Assembly (NCBI RefSeq): GCF_000430585.1
Contig: NZ_AUMH01000011.1
Span: 1 to 64,000 of the forward strand
Length of the DNA: 64,000 nucleotides
Source of the DNA: Alicyclobacillus herbarius DSM 13609
Lineage (GTDB): Bacteria > Bacillota > Bacilli > Alicyclobacillales > Alicyclobacillaceae
Direction: 5' to 3'
The translations under genes and the position numbers were made by a program. Position 1 is the first letter of the stretch, and every line of letters begins with the position of its first letter. Below, piece after piece: positions 63,732-64,000 of this stretch. Under the pieces are notes generated by a model. The model worked only from the letters and a program-made list of their open reading frames with translations. It was not told the DNA's origin and did no database searches.

Positions 63732-64000
63732 GCATGGCCCTTCTTCCAAAAAACTTTACGAGGTTGCAGCCAGGGTCTCCCTTCACGTTCCGTGAGCCGG
63801 GCCACTGCCGCCAAATCGCCACATGCAGCAAACACGGCCACCTCGTCGTCTTGCCGCAGGTTCAGGCCCCGATTTTCCGCCAATGCATCTACGGCCACCG
63901 TATCGGCCACCGCGATCGCCTGTCCGTGGGCAAGTCGGGTACAGAGTGAAGGAGCCAGACAAACCTGCGGCAACATCGACACGGCGCTTGCCATGGGCTG
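63722..64000 (-). CDS. truB: tRNA pseudouridine-55 synthase TruB (C-terminal part)
   Basis: Only the last 92 residues are inside the window. They include the TruB C-terminal domain ending RPWLQPRKVFWKKGHACK with RLAHGQAIAVADTVAVDALA before it. The catalytic part is beyond the right edge. The gene order truB-ribF-rpsO-pnp supports the call. Confidence 0.88.
   Translation of the reverse strand, partial: QPMASAVSMLPQVCLAPSLCTRLAHGQAIAVADTVAVDALAENRGLNLRQDDEVAVFAACGDLAAVARLTEREGRPWLQPRKVFWKKGHACK

Overview
The window comes from the chromosome of an endospore-forming member of the Bacillota, with high GC for the phylum. Gene content and order (truB-ribF-rpsO-pnp-ylxY-M16 peptidase-dut-dpaA-dpaB-asd-dapG-dapA-rnj-tepA-ylzJ-spoIIIE ... 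rodZ-yajQ-pgsA-cinA ... recA-recX-rny-ymdB-spoVS ... cotE ... miaB-ricA-mutS-mutL ... miaA-hfq) match the Bacillus-type order. The high GC, frequent TTG/GTG starts and strong Shine-Dalgarno sites suggest an Alicyclobacillus-like relative; that placement is inference. Almost every gene lies on the minus strand and is transcribed right to left.

Layout. Positions 1-1662 hold insertion-sequence material (an IS3-type OrfA running off the left edge, an IS1595-type transposase) and one small orphan gene. Positions 1859-12775 are the packaging, head and tail module of a siphovirus-type prophage in reverse orientation: terS, terL, portal, minor head protein, protease/scaffold, decoration protein, major capsid, tape measure, Dit. 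Nearly every one of these genes carries its own inactivating lesion. I count three in-frame amber codons, six single-base frameshifts and one 7-bp tandem duplication; repairing them on paper restores reading frames that are multiples of three and the tight start/stop overlaps. A deletion joins the capsid gene directly to the middle of the tape-measure gene. In contrast, a ParA-like ATPase gene (12852-13925), with its own terminator and lower GC, is intact. Positions 14400-15431 hold a late-regulator-like gene, an 11-bp repeat array, an IS4-type transposase fragment and the last third of a tyrosine integrase, ending about 100 bp from tRNA-Val, the probable attachment site.

Positions 15532-16606 are an eleven-gene tRNA operon (Thr, Tyr, Trp, His, Gln, Arg, Pro, Ala, Asn, Thr, Val in transcription order) with a clear promoter and terminator. 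From 16.7 to 25.4 kb lie RNA modification and mismatch repair genes (hfq, miaA, a methyltransferase, mutL, mutS, ricA, miaB). From 25.5 to 31.1 kb, between miaB and cotE, is a tight four-gene operon of three YheC/YheD-type ATP-grasp ligases and an amidoligase with an ATP-grasp-like front half. This is the most attractive candidate for an undescribed peptide-ligase pathway acting on the spore surface. From 31.2 to 48.8 kb are sporulation, recombination, membrane and division genes, including a recA promoter with a LexA-like operator and a sigma-H-like promoter before spoVS. From 48.9 to 64.0 kb are tepA, RNase J, the lysine/dipicolinate pathway (dapA, dapG, asd, dpaA, dpaB), dut, an M16 peptidase, ylxY, pnp, rpsO, ribF and the end of truB.

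The core genes work together in sporulation (dipicolinate, CotE coat, SpoVS, SpoIIIE), RNA decay (PNPase, RNase J, RNase Y, Hfq, Ric) and genome maintenance (MutS/L, RecA/X). The prophage looks dead except for its possible cargo gene.
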